Shown here: positions 49,248 to 57,782 of the stretch, piece after piece
Position numbering within the stretch: position 1 is the first letter of the stretch
Layout of the letters: the number at the start of each line of letters is the position of its first letter
Source: Paenibacillus beijingensis
GTDB taxonomy: Bacteria; Bacillota; Bacilli; Paenibacillales; Paenibacillaceae
Length of the DNA stretch: 64,000 nucleotides
Assembly: GCF_000961095.1 (NCBI RefSeq)
Contig: NZ_CP011058.1
Location: forward strand, 4,615,501-4,679,500
Direction of reading: 5' to 3'
Notes under the pieces: model-generated
The model's database searches: none
The model's input: only the letters and a program-made list of their open reading frames with translations
What the model was told of the DNA's origin: nothing
Program-made: the position numbers and the translations under genes

Positions 49248-49671
49248 AAAATTGCCGGGCAACGAAGATGTTGCACTGCCTGCCAAAATGTCGGAACTGG
49301 CGGCAGGCTTTGATCTTCATGCCGCGGTCGAATCCCCGGTAGAGCTGAAGCCGGGAGAGCGCAAGCTGATTCCGACCGGTTTTGCGATGGCGATGCCAGC
49401 CGGGCTGGAAGCGCAAATACGGCCCCGCAGCGGACTCGCGTATAAGCACGGCATTACGTGTTTGAATTCGCCCGGGACAATCGATGCCGATTACCGGGGC
49501 GAAGTAAAGGTGCTCCTCATTAATTTGGGAAGCGAGACGTTTACGATATCCCGCATGGAACGGATCGCCCAAATGGTGTTCCAGACCGTGCCTCAAATTG
49601 AAGTTGCGGTTGCGGACGAACTTCCGGAAACGGTCCGGGGCGCAGGCGGTTTCGGCCACACCGGGGTTTAG
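49228..49671 (+). CDS. dut: dUTP diphosphatase (trimeric)
   Basis: Hydrolyses dUTP to dUMP, keeping uracil out of DNA. The 147-residue protein has the five trimeric dUTPase motifs: AGFDLHAA, RPRSGLA, GTIDADYRGEV, RIAQMVF and the C-terminal RGAGGFGHTG. It begins with a TTG inside the last codons of mlpA, preceded by GGGAGGG at 6 nt, so start and coupling are well supported. In B. subtilis ymxH occupies this slot; I see no YmxH-like gene. Confidence 0.95.
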   Translation: MFQVLFKKLPGNEDVALPAKMSELAAGFDLHAAVESPVELKPGERKLIPTGFAMAMPAGLEAQIRPRSGLAYKHGITCLNSPGTIDADYRGEVKVLLINLGSETFTISRMERIAQMVFQTVPQIEVAVADELPETVRGAGGFGHTGV

Positions 49672-49700
49672 AAGTTCTTAAAGAAAAATATGGAGTTTAC

Positions 49701-49736
49701 AAAAGGTCAACCGTTGTGGAACGGTTGGCCTTTTGT
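49701..49736 (+). terminator. Terminator after dut
   Basis: AAAAGGTCAACCGTT pairs with AACGGTTGGCCTTTT at all but one position around loop GTGG, with TTTTG at the end. The remaining 200 bp before dpaA show no convincing gene; a mother-cell sigma promoter for dpaA may lie there but I could not define one. Confidence 0.85.
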
Positions 49737-49939
49737 CTTATTCGGCCAACGCCCAATTTCTGGCCGGCCATTCGTCTTTTTCCTTTTCACCCCGCATTGG
49801 GCGGCCGCATACGATGATGTAGACGCAAGCAAACCGCTCGGGCGCAGCGGACTGTCCGAACACGGTTTACCCGCGGGCGGTTACCCGGCGAAGGGCTTCC
49901 GTCCGTTGCGATTTATGTTGGAAAGGAAGTGAAATCTTG

Positions 49940-50839
49940 ATGCTTACAGGCGTTCAAGTGCTGTTGATCGGAGGCGATGCCAGACAGCTCGAGGTCATCC
50001 GCAAACTGGTGGAACTCGACGCGTCCGTTACGGTCGTCGGATTCGACGGTCTCGCCGCCTTGCCCGCCGGGGCAATGTGCGAAGAACTGCGCGAAGAGCT
50101 GTTTGACGGCGCGGACGCGGTCATATTGCCGGCAGTCGGGACGGACGATTACGGGATTGTGCCGGCTACATTCAGCACGGGCGAACTGAAGCTGACCGGC
50201 GATCATATTGCCAGACTTCCGAAACACTGTAAAATTTATGCCGGCATGGCCAAACCGTATTTGCGCGACCTATGCAGCGGCTATGAGATCGGATTGGTTG
50301 AACTGTTTGACCGCGATGACATCGCCATCTACAACTCCATTCCGACGGCGGAAGGGGCCGTGAAGATGGCCATCGAGAATACGGATATTACGATTCACGG
50401 TTCCAACTGCATGGTGCTCGGGCTTGGCCGCACCGGGCTCACTTTAGCGAGAACATTGCAAGGATTGGGCGCGAACGTACTTGCCGGCGTGCGCCGCGAA
50501 GACGATTTTGCACGTGCGTCGGAGATGAGATTTCAGCCCTTTTATGTACGGGATTTGCTCCATAAAACGGGCAACATTGACTTGCTTTTTAATACAATTC
50601 CGACTATGATAGTCACAGCGCAAATTATAACAAAATTGCCCTCTCGAGCCGTCATTATCGACCTCGCTTCCAAGCCCGGCGGAACGGATTTCCGCTTTGC
50701 CGAGAAGCGCGGCATCAAGGCGATGCTCGCTCCCGGGTTACCAGGTATCGTAGCACCCGTAACAGCTGGACGGATCATAGCGGATTGTCTCGGTCAGTTA
50801 ATTATGGAAGATACCAGCAAGCGGGGGAATGGGCAATGA
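49940..50839 (+). CDS. dpaA: Dipicolinate synthase subunit A
   Basis: With DpaB, oxidises the lysine-pathway intermediate dihydroxytetrahydrodipicolinate to dipicolinic acid in the mother cell for spore heat resistance. The 299-residue protein begins MLTGVQVLLIGGDARQLEVIRKL, contains RDDIAIYNSIPTAEGAVKMAIENTDITIHGS, the Rossmann loop VLGLGRTGLTLARTLQGLGA, and LDLASKPGGTDF-like IIDLASKPGGTDF. ATG 49940 matches the family; a TTG one codon earlier is possible. Overlaps dpaB (ATGA). Confidence 0.96.
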   Translation: MLTGVQVLLIGGDARQLEVIRKLVELDASVTVVGFDGLAALPAGAMCEELREELFDGADAVILPAVGTDDYGIVPATFSTGELKLTGDHIARLPKHCKIYAGMAKPYLRDLCSGYEIGLVELFDRDDIAIYNSIPTAEGAVKMAIENTDITIHGSNCMVLGLGRTGLTLARTLQGLGANVLAGVRREDDFARASEMRFQPFYVRDLLHKTGNIDLLFNTIPTMIVTAQIITKLPSRAVIIDLASKPGGTDFRFAEKRGIKAMLAPGLPGIVAPVTAGRIIADCLGQLIMEDTSKRGNGQ

Positions 50840-51429
50840 ATTGGACGGGAACGACAGTCGGGTACGCATTATCCGGCTCGCATTGCACGTTCGAGGAAGT
50901 CATGCCGCAGATCAAGAAATTTGTGGACGCGGGCGCGAACGTGATTCCGATTGTATCGCAGAGCATTATGACGACAGATACCCGCTTCGGCACATCCGCC
51001 GAATGGCAGCGTCAATTAAAGGAAATTACGGGCAATGAAATCATATCGACCATTGTACAGGCGGAGCCGCTCGGACCTTCCAAAAAAATCGACGTGCTGC
51101 TGATCGCGCCATGCACGGGTAATACGACGAGCAAGCTCGCCAACGCAATGACCGACAGCGCCGTACTGATGGCAGCCAAGGCGCAAATGCGCAACGGCAA
51201 GCCCGTCGTTCTGGCGATCTCGACGAACGACGGTTTGGGGCTTAATGCCGCCAATATCGCCAAGCTGCTCGTTGCCAAAAACATTTATTTCGTGCCGTTC
51301 GGCCAAGATAATCCGGTGCAAAAACCGAATTCTCTCGTAGCTCGCATGGATCTGGTCATGGAATCTTGCGAGGCGGCGCTGCAAGGTAGACAGCTGCAGC
51401 CTTTGCTGGTGGAGCGACATACGTCCTAA
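50836..51429 (+). CDS. dpaB: Dipicolinate synthase subunit B
   Basis: Flavoprotein-type subunit (197 residues) of dipicolinate synthase. Sequence has VGYALSGSHCTFEEVMPQIKKFVDAGANVIPIVS, then DVLLIAPCTGNTTSKLANAMTDSAVLMAAKAQMRNGKPVVLAISTNDGL, typical of the HFCD/flavoprotein fold. It begins in the dpaA stop codon. Presence of dpaAB next to asd, dapG and dapA links dipicolinate production to its precursor supply. Confidence 0.96.
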   Translation: MNWTGTTVGYALSGSHCTFEEVMPQIKKFVDAGANVIPIVSQSIMTTDTRFGTSAEWQRQLKEITGNEIISTIVQAEPLGPSKKIDVLLIAPCTGNTTSKLANAMTDSAVLMAAKAQMRNGKPVVLAISTNDGLGLNAANIAKLLVAKNIYFVPFGQDNPVQKPNSLVARMDLVMESCEAALQGRQLQPLLVERHTS

Positions 51430-51495
51430 ACTCAACGTTTCGTGATAGGGATCATTCCTTGACATATGCATCTTAGAGGGGGAGACCACAAACAA

Positions 51496-52533
51496 ATGTC
51501 GCATCAGAAATTGTTCAACGTTGCCGTGGTTGGGGCGACAGGCGCAGTAGGGGAACAAATCCTGAATCTGCTTGAATCCAGAAACTTCCCTATCGGACAA
51601 TTGAAATTGCTTTCTTCCGCCCGCTCCGCCGGGACGAAAGTTTCCTTCAAGGGGCAGGAATATACGGTTGAAGAGGCGACTCCGGACAGCTTCAAAGGAA
51701 TCGATATCGCGTTGTTCAGCGCAGGCGGAGACGTGAGCAAAGCGCTTGCGCCGCATGCGGTGGAGCATGGCGCCGTCTGTATCGATAATACGAACGCTTA
51801 CCGGATGGACCCGCAAACTCCGCTCGTCGTTCCGGAAGTGAACATTGAGGAAGTCGGGGGCCATAACGGCATTATTGCGAATCCGAACTGTTCCACCATT
51901 CAAATGGTTGCGGCGCTCAAGCCGCTCTACGACCGTTACGGCATATCCAAAATTATCGTTTCGACTTACCAAGCCGTCTCGGGAGCGGGCAGCCGAGCGA
52001 TCGATGAAATGCTGCGCCAAACGCGCGCTGTGCTTGACGGTGCCGAAGTGAACCCGGACATTTTGCCTGTCGGATCGCTGCCGGTGAAGCATCCAATCGC
52101 ATTTAATGCGATTCCGCAAATCGACAAGTTTCAGGACAACGGCTATACGCTGGAAGAGATGAAGATGGTCCGCGAAACGAAAAAAATTATGAAGGACGAT
52201 TCCATCGACGTAACGGCTACATGCGTGCGCATTCCGGTCGTATACGGGCATTCGGAATCGGTCTATGTCGAATTGAAAAACGATTACGAGCTCGAAGACG
52301 TCAAACGTCTGCTTTCGGAAGCCCCTGGTATTGTCGTTGTGGATAATAACAGTGAGCAGCAGTATCCTCTGGCAACGGATGCGGCCGGCAAACCGGATGT
52401 GCTTGTCGGACGGATTCGCCGCGACCTTGGCAACAAACGCGGTTTGAACCTGTGGATTGTATCCGACAACCTCCTTAAAGGAGCGGCTTGGAACGCCGTG
52501 CAAATCGCCGAGCACATTGCCGCAGGGGAATAA
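51496..52533 (+). CDS. asd: Aspartate-semialdehyde dehydrogenase
   Basis: Reduces aspartyl phosphate to aspartate semialdehyde with NADPH. The 345-residue protein has VAVVGATGAVGEQILNLLESRNFP, the catalytic cysteine (about C132) in NPNCSTIQMV, STYQAVSGAG and RIPVVYGHSESVYVE. I start at ATG 51496, matching the family; the Shine-Dalgarno AGAGGGGGAGA is about 12 nt away. An in-frame ATG at 51466 would include that ribosome binding site in the coding region. Confidence 0.96.
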   Translation: MSHQKLFNVAVVGATGAVGEQILNLLESRNFPIGQLKLLSSARSAGTKVSFKGQEYTVEEATPDSFKGIDIALFSAGGDVSKALAPHAVEHGAVCIDNTNAYRMDPQTPLVVPEVNIEEVGGHNGIIANPNCSTIQMVAALKPLYDRYGISKIIVSTYQAVSGAGSRAIDEMLRQTRAVLDGAEVNPDILPVGSLPVKHPIAFNAIPQIDKFQDNGYTLEEMKMVRETKKIMKDDSIDVTATCVRIPVVYGHSESVYVELKNDYELEDVKRLLSEAPGIVVVDNNSEQQYPLATDAAGKPDVLVGRIRRDLGNKRGLNLWIVSDNLLKGAAWNAVQIAEHIAAGE

Positions 52534-52610
52534 ATAAACAAGAAGCGGATGGAACGAACCAAGCAGCGGTCGAAAGACGTCTTCAGATGCAACTGCGGAG
52601 GAGTAACAAC

Positions 52611-53831
52611 ATGGGCGTTCTGGTGCAAAAATTCGGCGGCACGTCGCTTGCTACCGAACAGGCCAGACAACTTGTCATCCGTCATATTGAACGGGAACGA
52701 AACTTGGGTCACCGCATCGTTGTTGTCGTTTCGGCAATGGGACGCAAAGGCGATTTATACGCAACGGATACGCTGCTGCAGCTCATTGCCGACAACGGAG
52801 GCGCGCTCCCGCCGCGCGAGCGCGATCTGCTGCTTGGCTGCGGAGAAATAATTGCGGCCTCCGTTCTGTGCAGCCTGCTCAATGCTGTAGGTATCCCTGC
52901 CGTTGCGTTGACCGGCGGCGGTGCAGGCATCCGTACCGGCGACCGTTTCGGCGAAGCGAGAATTTTGGAGGTTCGGCCGGAGAAGATTTTGCGGCATCTC
53001 GATGAAGGCAGCATCGTCATTGTGACCGGATTTCAGGGACAAACGGAAGCCGGCGATATGACGACGCTGGGCAGAGGCGGGAGCGACACGTCGGCGACGG
53101 CGCTTGGAGCCGCACTGCATGCAGATATGGTCGATATTTATACCGATGTGAACGGCATTTTGACGGCCGATCCGCGTATTGTGAAGGATGCCCGGCCGCT
53201 AACGGTCGTCGGATATGCGGAAATTTGCAACATGGCGCAGCAGGGAGCGAAAGTCATTCATCCCCGTGCCGTTGAAATTGCCGCTCAGGCGCGCATTCCG
53301 CTTCGGGTCCGCTCCACATTCTCCGAAGAGGAAGGAACGCTTGTTACGGACACAGTCGTGCTTGCGCATGGAGACCGTTCGCGGCTTCGCGACCGGCACG
53401 TAACGGGAATCGCCCATGTGCATGGCGTGACGCAAATTACGGTCGAAACGATTGAAGGACAAAGCGATACGCAGCTGCAGGTGTTTCAATCGATGGCCCG
53501 CAATCATATTAGCGTCGATTTTATTAATGTAACGCCGGGCGGAGCGGTCTACACCGTTTCCGATCAGGACGCCGCGAAGGCGGTGGGCATTTTGCAAGGA
53601 TTGGGCTTCAGTCCGAAAACGGTAAACGGCTGTGCAAAGGTTTCGGTCATCGGCGGCGGCATGAACGGCGTGCCGGGCATTATGGCGCGTATCGTTGAGG
53701 CGCTCACCGAAGGGGATATCCCGATATTGCAATCCGCCGATTCCAATACGACGATCTGGGTGTTGGTGCGGGAAGAGCATATGGCCGATGCCCTGCGGGC
53801 GCTGCACGCCAAGTTCGAGCTGCATCTATAA
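52611..53831 (+). CDS. dapG: Aspartokinase I (DapG type)
   Basis: Phosphorylates aspartate, first step to diaminopimelate, lysine and dipicolinate. The 406-residue protein begins MGVLVQKFGGTSLATEQARQ; contains GRGGSDTSATALGAALHADMVDIYTDVNGILTADPR and two C-terminal ACT domains (ITVETIEGQSDTQLQVFQ; CAKVSVIGGGMNGVPG). The single-chain layout and position upstream of dapA match B. subtilis DapG, the diaminopimelate-sensitive isozyme. ATG 52611 follows GGAGGAGTAA. Confidence 0.95.
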   Translation: MGVLVQKFGGTSLATEQARQLVIRHIERERNLGHRIVVVVSAMGRKGDLYATDTLLQLIADNGGALPPRERDLLLGCGEIIAASVLCSLLNAVGIPAVALTGGGAGIRTGDRFGEARILEVRPEKILRHLDEGSIVIVTGFQGQTEAGDMTTLGRGGSDTSATALGAALHADMVDIYTDVNGILTADPRIVKDARPLTVVGYAEICNMAQQGAKVIHPRAVEIAAQARIPLRVRSTFSEEEGTLVTDTVVLAHGDRSRLRDRHVTGIAHVHGVTQITVETIEGQSDTQLQVFQSMARNHISVDFINVTPGGAVYTVSDQDAAKAVGILQGLGFSPKTVNGCAKVSVIGGGMNGVPGIMARIVEALTEGDIPILQSADSNTTIWVLVREEHMADALRALHAKFELHL

Positions 53832-53850
53832 AGCTGATGATGAATGCGGT

Positions 53851-53882
53851 AAGGAGCCAGCGCTATTTGATTGGCTCCTTTA
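53851..53882 (+). terminator. Terminator after dapG
   Basis: AAGGAGCCA (53851-53859) / TGGCTCCTT (53872-53880) with a 12-nt loop. The T-run is short. The loop includes part of the -35 box of the next promoter. Confidence 0.75.
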
Positions 53883-53895
53883 TCGCTTATATAAT
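53867..53895 (+). promoter_or_regulatory. SigA promoter for dapA, overlapping the dapG terminator
   Basis: TTGATT (53867-53872), 17-bp spacer, TATAAT (53890-53895). The -35 box lies in the loop and right arm of the terminator hairpin. Confidence 0.75.
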
Positions 53896-53956
53896 ATTTT
53901 GCCCTATATAACAGGTAGCCTGATGACAGGAACGATTGTAAGGAGGAGCTTTGGAC

Positions 53957-54829
53957 ATGGACTTTGGAAGACTGATTACAGCAATGGTCACTCCTTTCGA
54001 CGCGGAAGGAGCAATTGACTGGGACACGACGGCCCGTCTGGTTGATTATTTGATTGACGAGCAAAGGAGCGATTCACTTGTTGTATGCGGTACAACGGGA
54101 GAGTCACCGACGCTGACCGAGGAAGAGAAACTGGAAATGTTCCGCTTCGTCCTGAAACGGGCGAATGGCCGCTGCAAAGTGATTGCGGGAACCGGGAGCA
54201 ACAGTACCGTTCACACCATTCATTTGACGAAAGAGGCAGAAAAAATAGGCGTCGATGGCGTTTTGCTCGTCGTGCCTTATTATAATAAGCCTAGCCAAGA
54301 AGGAATGTACCGCCATTTTAAAGCGGTTGCCGAAGCGACGGAGCTGCCTGTTATGCTGTATAACGTTCCAGGAAGGACAGGCATCAGCATTTCCGCGGAA
54401 ACGACGATTCGCCTTGCCCAAATCCGTAACATTGTTGCCACCAAAGAATGCGTTGCGGATCAGGTCGTTGAGATCGTCTCCGGCGCACCCGAAACGTTTC
54501 GGGTATACAGCGGCGACGACTCGGCGACGCTGCCCGTACTCGCTGCCGGCGGCTACGGCATTGTCAGCGTAGCGAGCCATATTATCGGTCCCCAGATGAA
54601 GGAGATGATCGATGCGTATCTGAGCGGCAACGTAAAGGAAGCGGCTGCGCTGAACATCAAGCTCACACCAATCTTTGAAGGACTATTTGCATGTCCTCAT
54701 TATGTCCCGAATCCGGTTCCGGTGAAGTATGCGCTCGGTTTGAAGGGAATGCCGGTCGGCGGCGTCCGTCTGCCGCTGGTGGAAGCGAGCGAAGCGGAAG
54801 CCGAGTTTCTGCGTCAGCTGGTTCTATAG
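53957..54829 (+). CDS. dapA: 4-hydroxy-tetrahydrodipicolinate synthase
   Basis: Condenses pyruvate and aspartate semialdehyde, the entry to the diaminopimelate branch. The 290-residue protein has the TIM-barrel motifs ITAMVTPF, VCGTTGESPTLTEEEK, YNVPGRTG and the Schiff-base lysine (about K163) in VATKECVAD. ATG 53957 follows AGGAGGAG with 8 nt; a TTG two codons earlier is possible. Own promoter upstream and terminator downstream. Confidence 0.97.
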   Translation: MDFGRLITAMVTPFDAEGAIDWDTTARLVDYLIDEQRSDSLVVCGTTGESPTLTEEEKLEMFRFVLKRANGRCKVIAGTGSNSTVHTIHLTKEAEKIGVDGVLLVVPYYNKPSQEGMYRHFKAVAEATELPVMLYNVPGRTGISISAETTIRLAQIRNIVATKECVADQVVEIVSGAPETFRVYSGDDSATLPVLAAGGYGIVSVASHIIGPQMKEMIDAYLSGNVKEAAALNIKLTPIFEGLFACPHYVPNPVPVKYALGLKGMPVGGVRLPLVEASEAEAEFLRQLVL

Positions 54830-54860
54830 GTGGAGACTGCGGCCCAATAAACTTACGACA

Positions 54861-54885
54861 GCCGATGCTTCCAGCATCGGTTTTT
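54861..54885 (+). terminator. Terminator after dapA
   Basis: CCGATGC (54861-54867) / GCATCGG (54873-54879), loop TTCCA, then TTTTTT. Strong intrinsic terminator. Confidence 0.92.
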
Positions 54886-54928
54886 TGTTTTTTGGACAAC
54901 CTGATAACAGCAATTGGAGAGCCGTGAC

Positions 54929-54958
54929 TTGTGTTCCATCTTTTGCATCATGTATAAT
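54929..54958 (+). promoter_or_regulatory. Possible promoter for rnjB
   Basis: Perfect -10 TATAAT (54953-54958) with a weak TTGTGT (54929-54934) at 18 bp. The transcript would carry a leader of about 125 nt. Confidence 0.5.
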
Positions 54959-55050
54959 GAGTTCAAGTGACTGGGTGCGGCAAAGTTTGGCATTAAACTC
55001 GTGAGGAGCGGCGTCCAACAGGAATCCAGGAAATAAGCGTTTTCAATATA

Positions 55051-55080
55051 GAAGTTTTGCTCTCAAAACTATAGGAGGAT
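55051..55080 (+). repeat. Variant hairpin element before rnjB
   Basis: ATAGA-AG lead, 7-bp stem AGTTTTG (55053-55059) / CAAAACT (55064-55070) with loop CTCT, then ATAGGAGGAT, the rnjB Shine-Dalgarno. The lead differs from GCTTACGAAG, so membership in the family is less certain. Confidence 0.55.
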
Positions 55081-55088
55081 AGATACAC

Positions 55089-56768
55089 TTGTCAAAAAAG
55101 AACAACCAAGACAAACTGCTCATCTTCGCGCTAGGCGGCGTTGGCGAGATCGGTAAAAACATGTATGTCATTCAATACGGCAATGATATCGTCGTTGTAG
55201 ATGCGGGGCTGAAATTCCCGGAAGAGGATATGCTCGGAATTGATATTGTCATCCCGGATATCAGCTATTTGAGCGAAAATCGCGACAAAGTACGCGGCAT
55301 TCTGATTACACACGGTCATGAAGACCACATTGGCGGCCTTCCTTACGTTCTGCGTCACCTCAATGTACCGGTTTACGGAACAAAACTGACATTAGGTCTG
55401 ATCGAAGGCAAATTGAAGGAAGCTGGACTGCTCGGAGAAACGAAGCGGATTTTGATCAACGCCGATTCCGAACTGCAGCTCGGATCGATCCGCGCCAGCT
55501 TTTTCAGGACGAACCACAGCATTCCGGATTCCGTCGGCGTATGCTTGGATACACCGGAAGGGACGGTCGTTCACACGGGTGACTTCAAGTTCGATTATAC
55601 ACCGGTTAACGATCAATTTGCGGATTTGCAGCGGATGGCTGAAATTGGAAAAAGAGGCGTACTCGCCCTTCTGTCGGACAGCACAAATGCGGAACGCGCC
55701 GGGTTCACGCCGTCGGAGACCAATGTCGGCAACGAATTGGAAGACATTTTCCGCAAAGCTTCCCAGCGTGTCGTTCTGGCGACGTTCGCATCCAACGTTC
55801 ACCGTATCCAGCAGGTCGTGAACGCGGCGATGGCTACACGCCGCAAAATCGCCGTCGTCGGACGCAGCATGGTAAACGTCGTAACTATCGCTTCGGAGCT
55901 CGGCTATTTGAACATTCCGGAAGGCATGATCATCGAGCCGGAGGAAGTGAACAAGCTGGCGGCCGATCGTGTCGTCGTTCTTTGCACCGGCAGCCAGGGC
56001 GAACCGATGTCCGCTTTAACTCGCATGGCCCGCTCCACGCACCGCAAAGTCGACATTTTGCCTGGAGATACCGTCATCATTGCCGCAACCCCAATTCCCG
56101 GCAATGAACGTTATGTCGGACGCACCGTAGACGAGCTGTTCCGATTGGGGGCCAAAGTCATCTACGGCAACGGTTCCGTTTCGGGCGTTCACGTTTCCGG
56201 TCACGGCAGCCAGGAAGAACTGAAATTGATGCTTAATCTTATTAAGCCGAAATATTTTATTCCGATCCACGGCGAATACCGGATGCTCCGTCAGCATGCG
56301 CTGCTTGGCGAAGCGGTCGGAATCGAACGCGAAAATATTTTTGTTATCGACAACGGGGATACGGTCGAATTCCAGAACGGAACTGCACGCAGAGGAAGCA
56401 AAGTTACGGCGGGCAACGTACTTATCGACGGCTTGGGCGTTGGCGACGTAGGAAACATCGTGTTGCGCGACCGCAAGCTGCTTTCCCAGGACGGCATTCT
56501 CGTCGTCGTCGTGACGCTCAGCAAGCAGGACGGAACGATTTTGTCCGGACCGGACATCATCTCGCGCGGTTTCGTATACGTCCGGGAATCGGAAGGGCTG
56601 CTCGATGAGGCGAACCGGATCGTAACGTCGACGCTGCACAAGCTGATGAATGACAACGTTAACGAATGGGCGTCGCTCAAGACAAACGTGAAAGATGCGC
56701 TGGGCCGTTTTCTTTATGAACAAACGCGCCGCCGTCCGATGATTTTGCCGATCATTATGGAAGTTTAA
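55089..56768 (+). CDS. rnjB: Ribonuclease J (RNase J2 position)
   Basis: Metallo-beta-lactamase ribonuclease with 5'-3' exo- and endonuclease activity, a main mRNA decay enzyme. It has 559 residues. Zinc ligands are H75, H77, D79, H80 in THGHEDHIGG; later motifs include HTGDFKFDYTP, LLSDSTNAERAGFTPSE and HVSGHGSQEELKLMLNLIKPKYFIPIHGEYRML. TTG start 8 nt after AGGAGGAT. Its position after dapA matches rnjB (ymfA) of B. subtilis; the active-site motif is intact, so enzyme activity rather than a purely structural role is likely. Confidence 0.93.
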   Translation: MSKKNNQDKLLIFALGGVGEIGKNMYVIQYGNDIVVVDAGLKFPEEDMLGIDIVIPDISYLSENRDKVRGILITHGHEDHIGGLPYVLRHLNVPVYGTKLTLGLIEGKLKEAGLLGETKRILINADSELQLGSIRASFFRTNHSIPDSVGVCLDTPEGTVVHTGDFKFDYTPVNDQFADLQRMAEIGKRGVLALLSDSTNAERAGFTPSETNVGNELEDIFRKASQRVVLATFASNVHRIQQVVNAAMATRRKIAVVGRSMVNVVTIASELGYLNIPEGMIIEPEEVNKLAADRVVVLCTGSQGEPMSALTRMARSTHRKVDILPGDTVIIAATPIPGNERYVGRTVDELFRLGAKVIYGNGSVSGVHVSGHGSQEELKLMLNLIKPKYFIPIHGEYRMLRQHALLGEAVGIERENIFVIDNGDTVEFQNGTARRGSKVTAGNVLIDGLGVGDVGNIVLRDRKLLSQDGILVVVVTLSKQDGTILSGPDIISRGFVYVRESEGLLDEANRIVTSTLHKLMNDNVNEWASLKTNVKDALGRFLYEQTRRRPMILPIIMEV

Positions 56769-56825
56769 CCCGTGTCGCACTCGGTTGAAAGCTTCGTTTC
56801 AACTACCACAAACAAGTCACTAAAG

Positions 56826-56868
56826 ACAGTTCTCTTCCCTTCGCGGGAGGGGAACTGTTTTTTTGTCG
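56826..56868 (+). terminator. Terminator after rnjB
   Basis: ACAGTTC-TC-TTCCC pairs with GGGAG-GGGAACTGT around a TTCGC loop, followed by TTTTTTT. Strong intrinsic terminator. Confidence 0.88.
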
Positions 56869-56918
56869 GGGAAATGGTGAACACTATGGCGAGCCAATCC
56901 ACGAGGAGGTACTTGTAT

Positions 56919-57782
56919 ATGAATGAGTCACTTAAGCAGGACGCCGGTTCGCCGCGGTCGGAACAGACCGAACCGGCCTCATCTCCCGACAAAAGCAAAA
57001 TGGAATTGCTGCAGTCTCTCGGACAGACGATGAGCCCCGCGGCGGAATCCAACATTTTTTGCATGACGATCATCGGCCAGGTCGAAGGGCATCTTGTGCT
57101 GCCGCCGCAAAACAAAACGACTAAGTACGAGCACTTGATCCCGCAGCTTGTCGCGGCGGAACAAAATCCGAAAATCGAAGGCGTCTTAATTGTGCTTAAT
57201 ACGGTCGGCGGGGATGTCGAAGCCGGATTGGCAATTGCCGAAATGATCTCGTCTTTAAGCAAACCGGCCGTCACGCTCGTGCTGGGCGGGGGGCATTCCA
57301 TCGGGGTACCGATTGCGGTTTCGGGCAATAAATCGTTTATTGCCGAGACGGCCACGATGACGATTCATCCGATCCGGATGAACGGTCTTGTCATCGGCGT
57401 TCCGCAAACGTTCGAATATTTGGAGAAAATGCAGGAAAGAGTCGTTCGCTTCGTTACCTCTCATTCCAACATCTCCGAGCATTTATTCAAGGAGCTGATG
57501 TTCAAAACCGGCGAGCTCACCCGCGATATCGGGACGACGATTATCGGTGCCGATGCTGTCAGCAGCGGATTGATCGATGAAGTGGGAGGGCTGGGGCATG
57601 CACTGCGGGAACTGAACAGCCTCATCGCGCGCCGCAAGAGCGAGTCCGGAACCGATCCGATGACCGATCCCGCATTTCCATATTCGCCCGGAGTTACGGT
57701 GGGTGCGCCGGGAACCGTTATTCAGCCGCCGGTGAATCAGCCCGGTGCCGGAATTCAGCCGCCGGGAGGAATGCCGTCATGA
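56919..57782 (+). CDS. tepA: TepA, ClpP-fold serine protease
   Basis: ClpP/crotonase-superfamily protease of 287 residues, called TepA (YmfB) in B. subtilis, implicated in protein export or signal peptide turnover and in degrading spore proteins during outgrowth. Nucleophile serine is in GGGHSIGVPIAVSG and the histidine in MTIHPIRMNG. C-terminal proline-rich tail (PGVTVGAPGTVIQPP...). I chose ATG 56919 behind ACGAGGAGG; upstream in-frame codons overlap the rnjB terminator. Overlaps ylzJ (ATGA). Confidence 0.92.
   Translation: MNESLKQDAGSPRSEQTEPASSPDKSKMELLQSLGQTMSPAAESNIFCMTIIGQVEGHLVLPPQNKTTKYEHLIPQLVAAEQNPKIEGVLIVLNTVGGDVEAGLAIAEMISSLSKPAVTLVLGGGHSIGVPIAVSGNKSFIAETATMTIHPIRMNGLVIGVPQTFEYLEKMQERVVRFVTSHSNISEHLFKELMFKTGELTRDIGTTIIGADAVSSGLIDEVGGLGHALRELNSLIARRKSESGTDPMTDPAFPYSPGVTVGAPGTVIQPPVNQPGAGIQPPGGMPS

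Noticed and set aside
49690..49932. Possible 80-residue protein between dut and dpaA
   Set aside because: It begins inside the dut terminator hairpin, has no Shine-Dalgarno and no recognisable family.
51459..51495. TTGACA box before asd as a promoter
   Set aside because: No -10 box at a proper distance; the sequence downstream is the Shine-Dalgarno and start of asd.
52534..52610. Lysine riboswitch before the aspartokinase gene
   Set aside because: The gap is 77 nt, too short for an L-box, and no L-box motif is visible; a DapG-type enzyme is not expected to have one.
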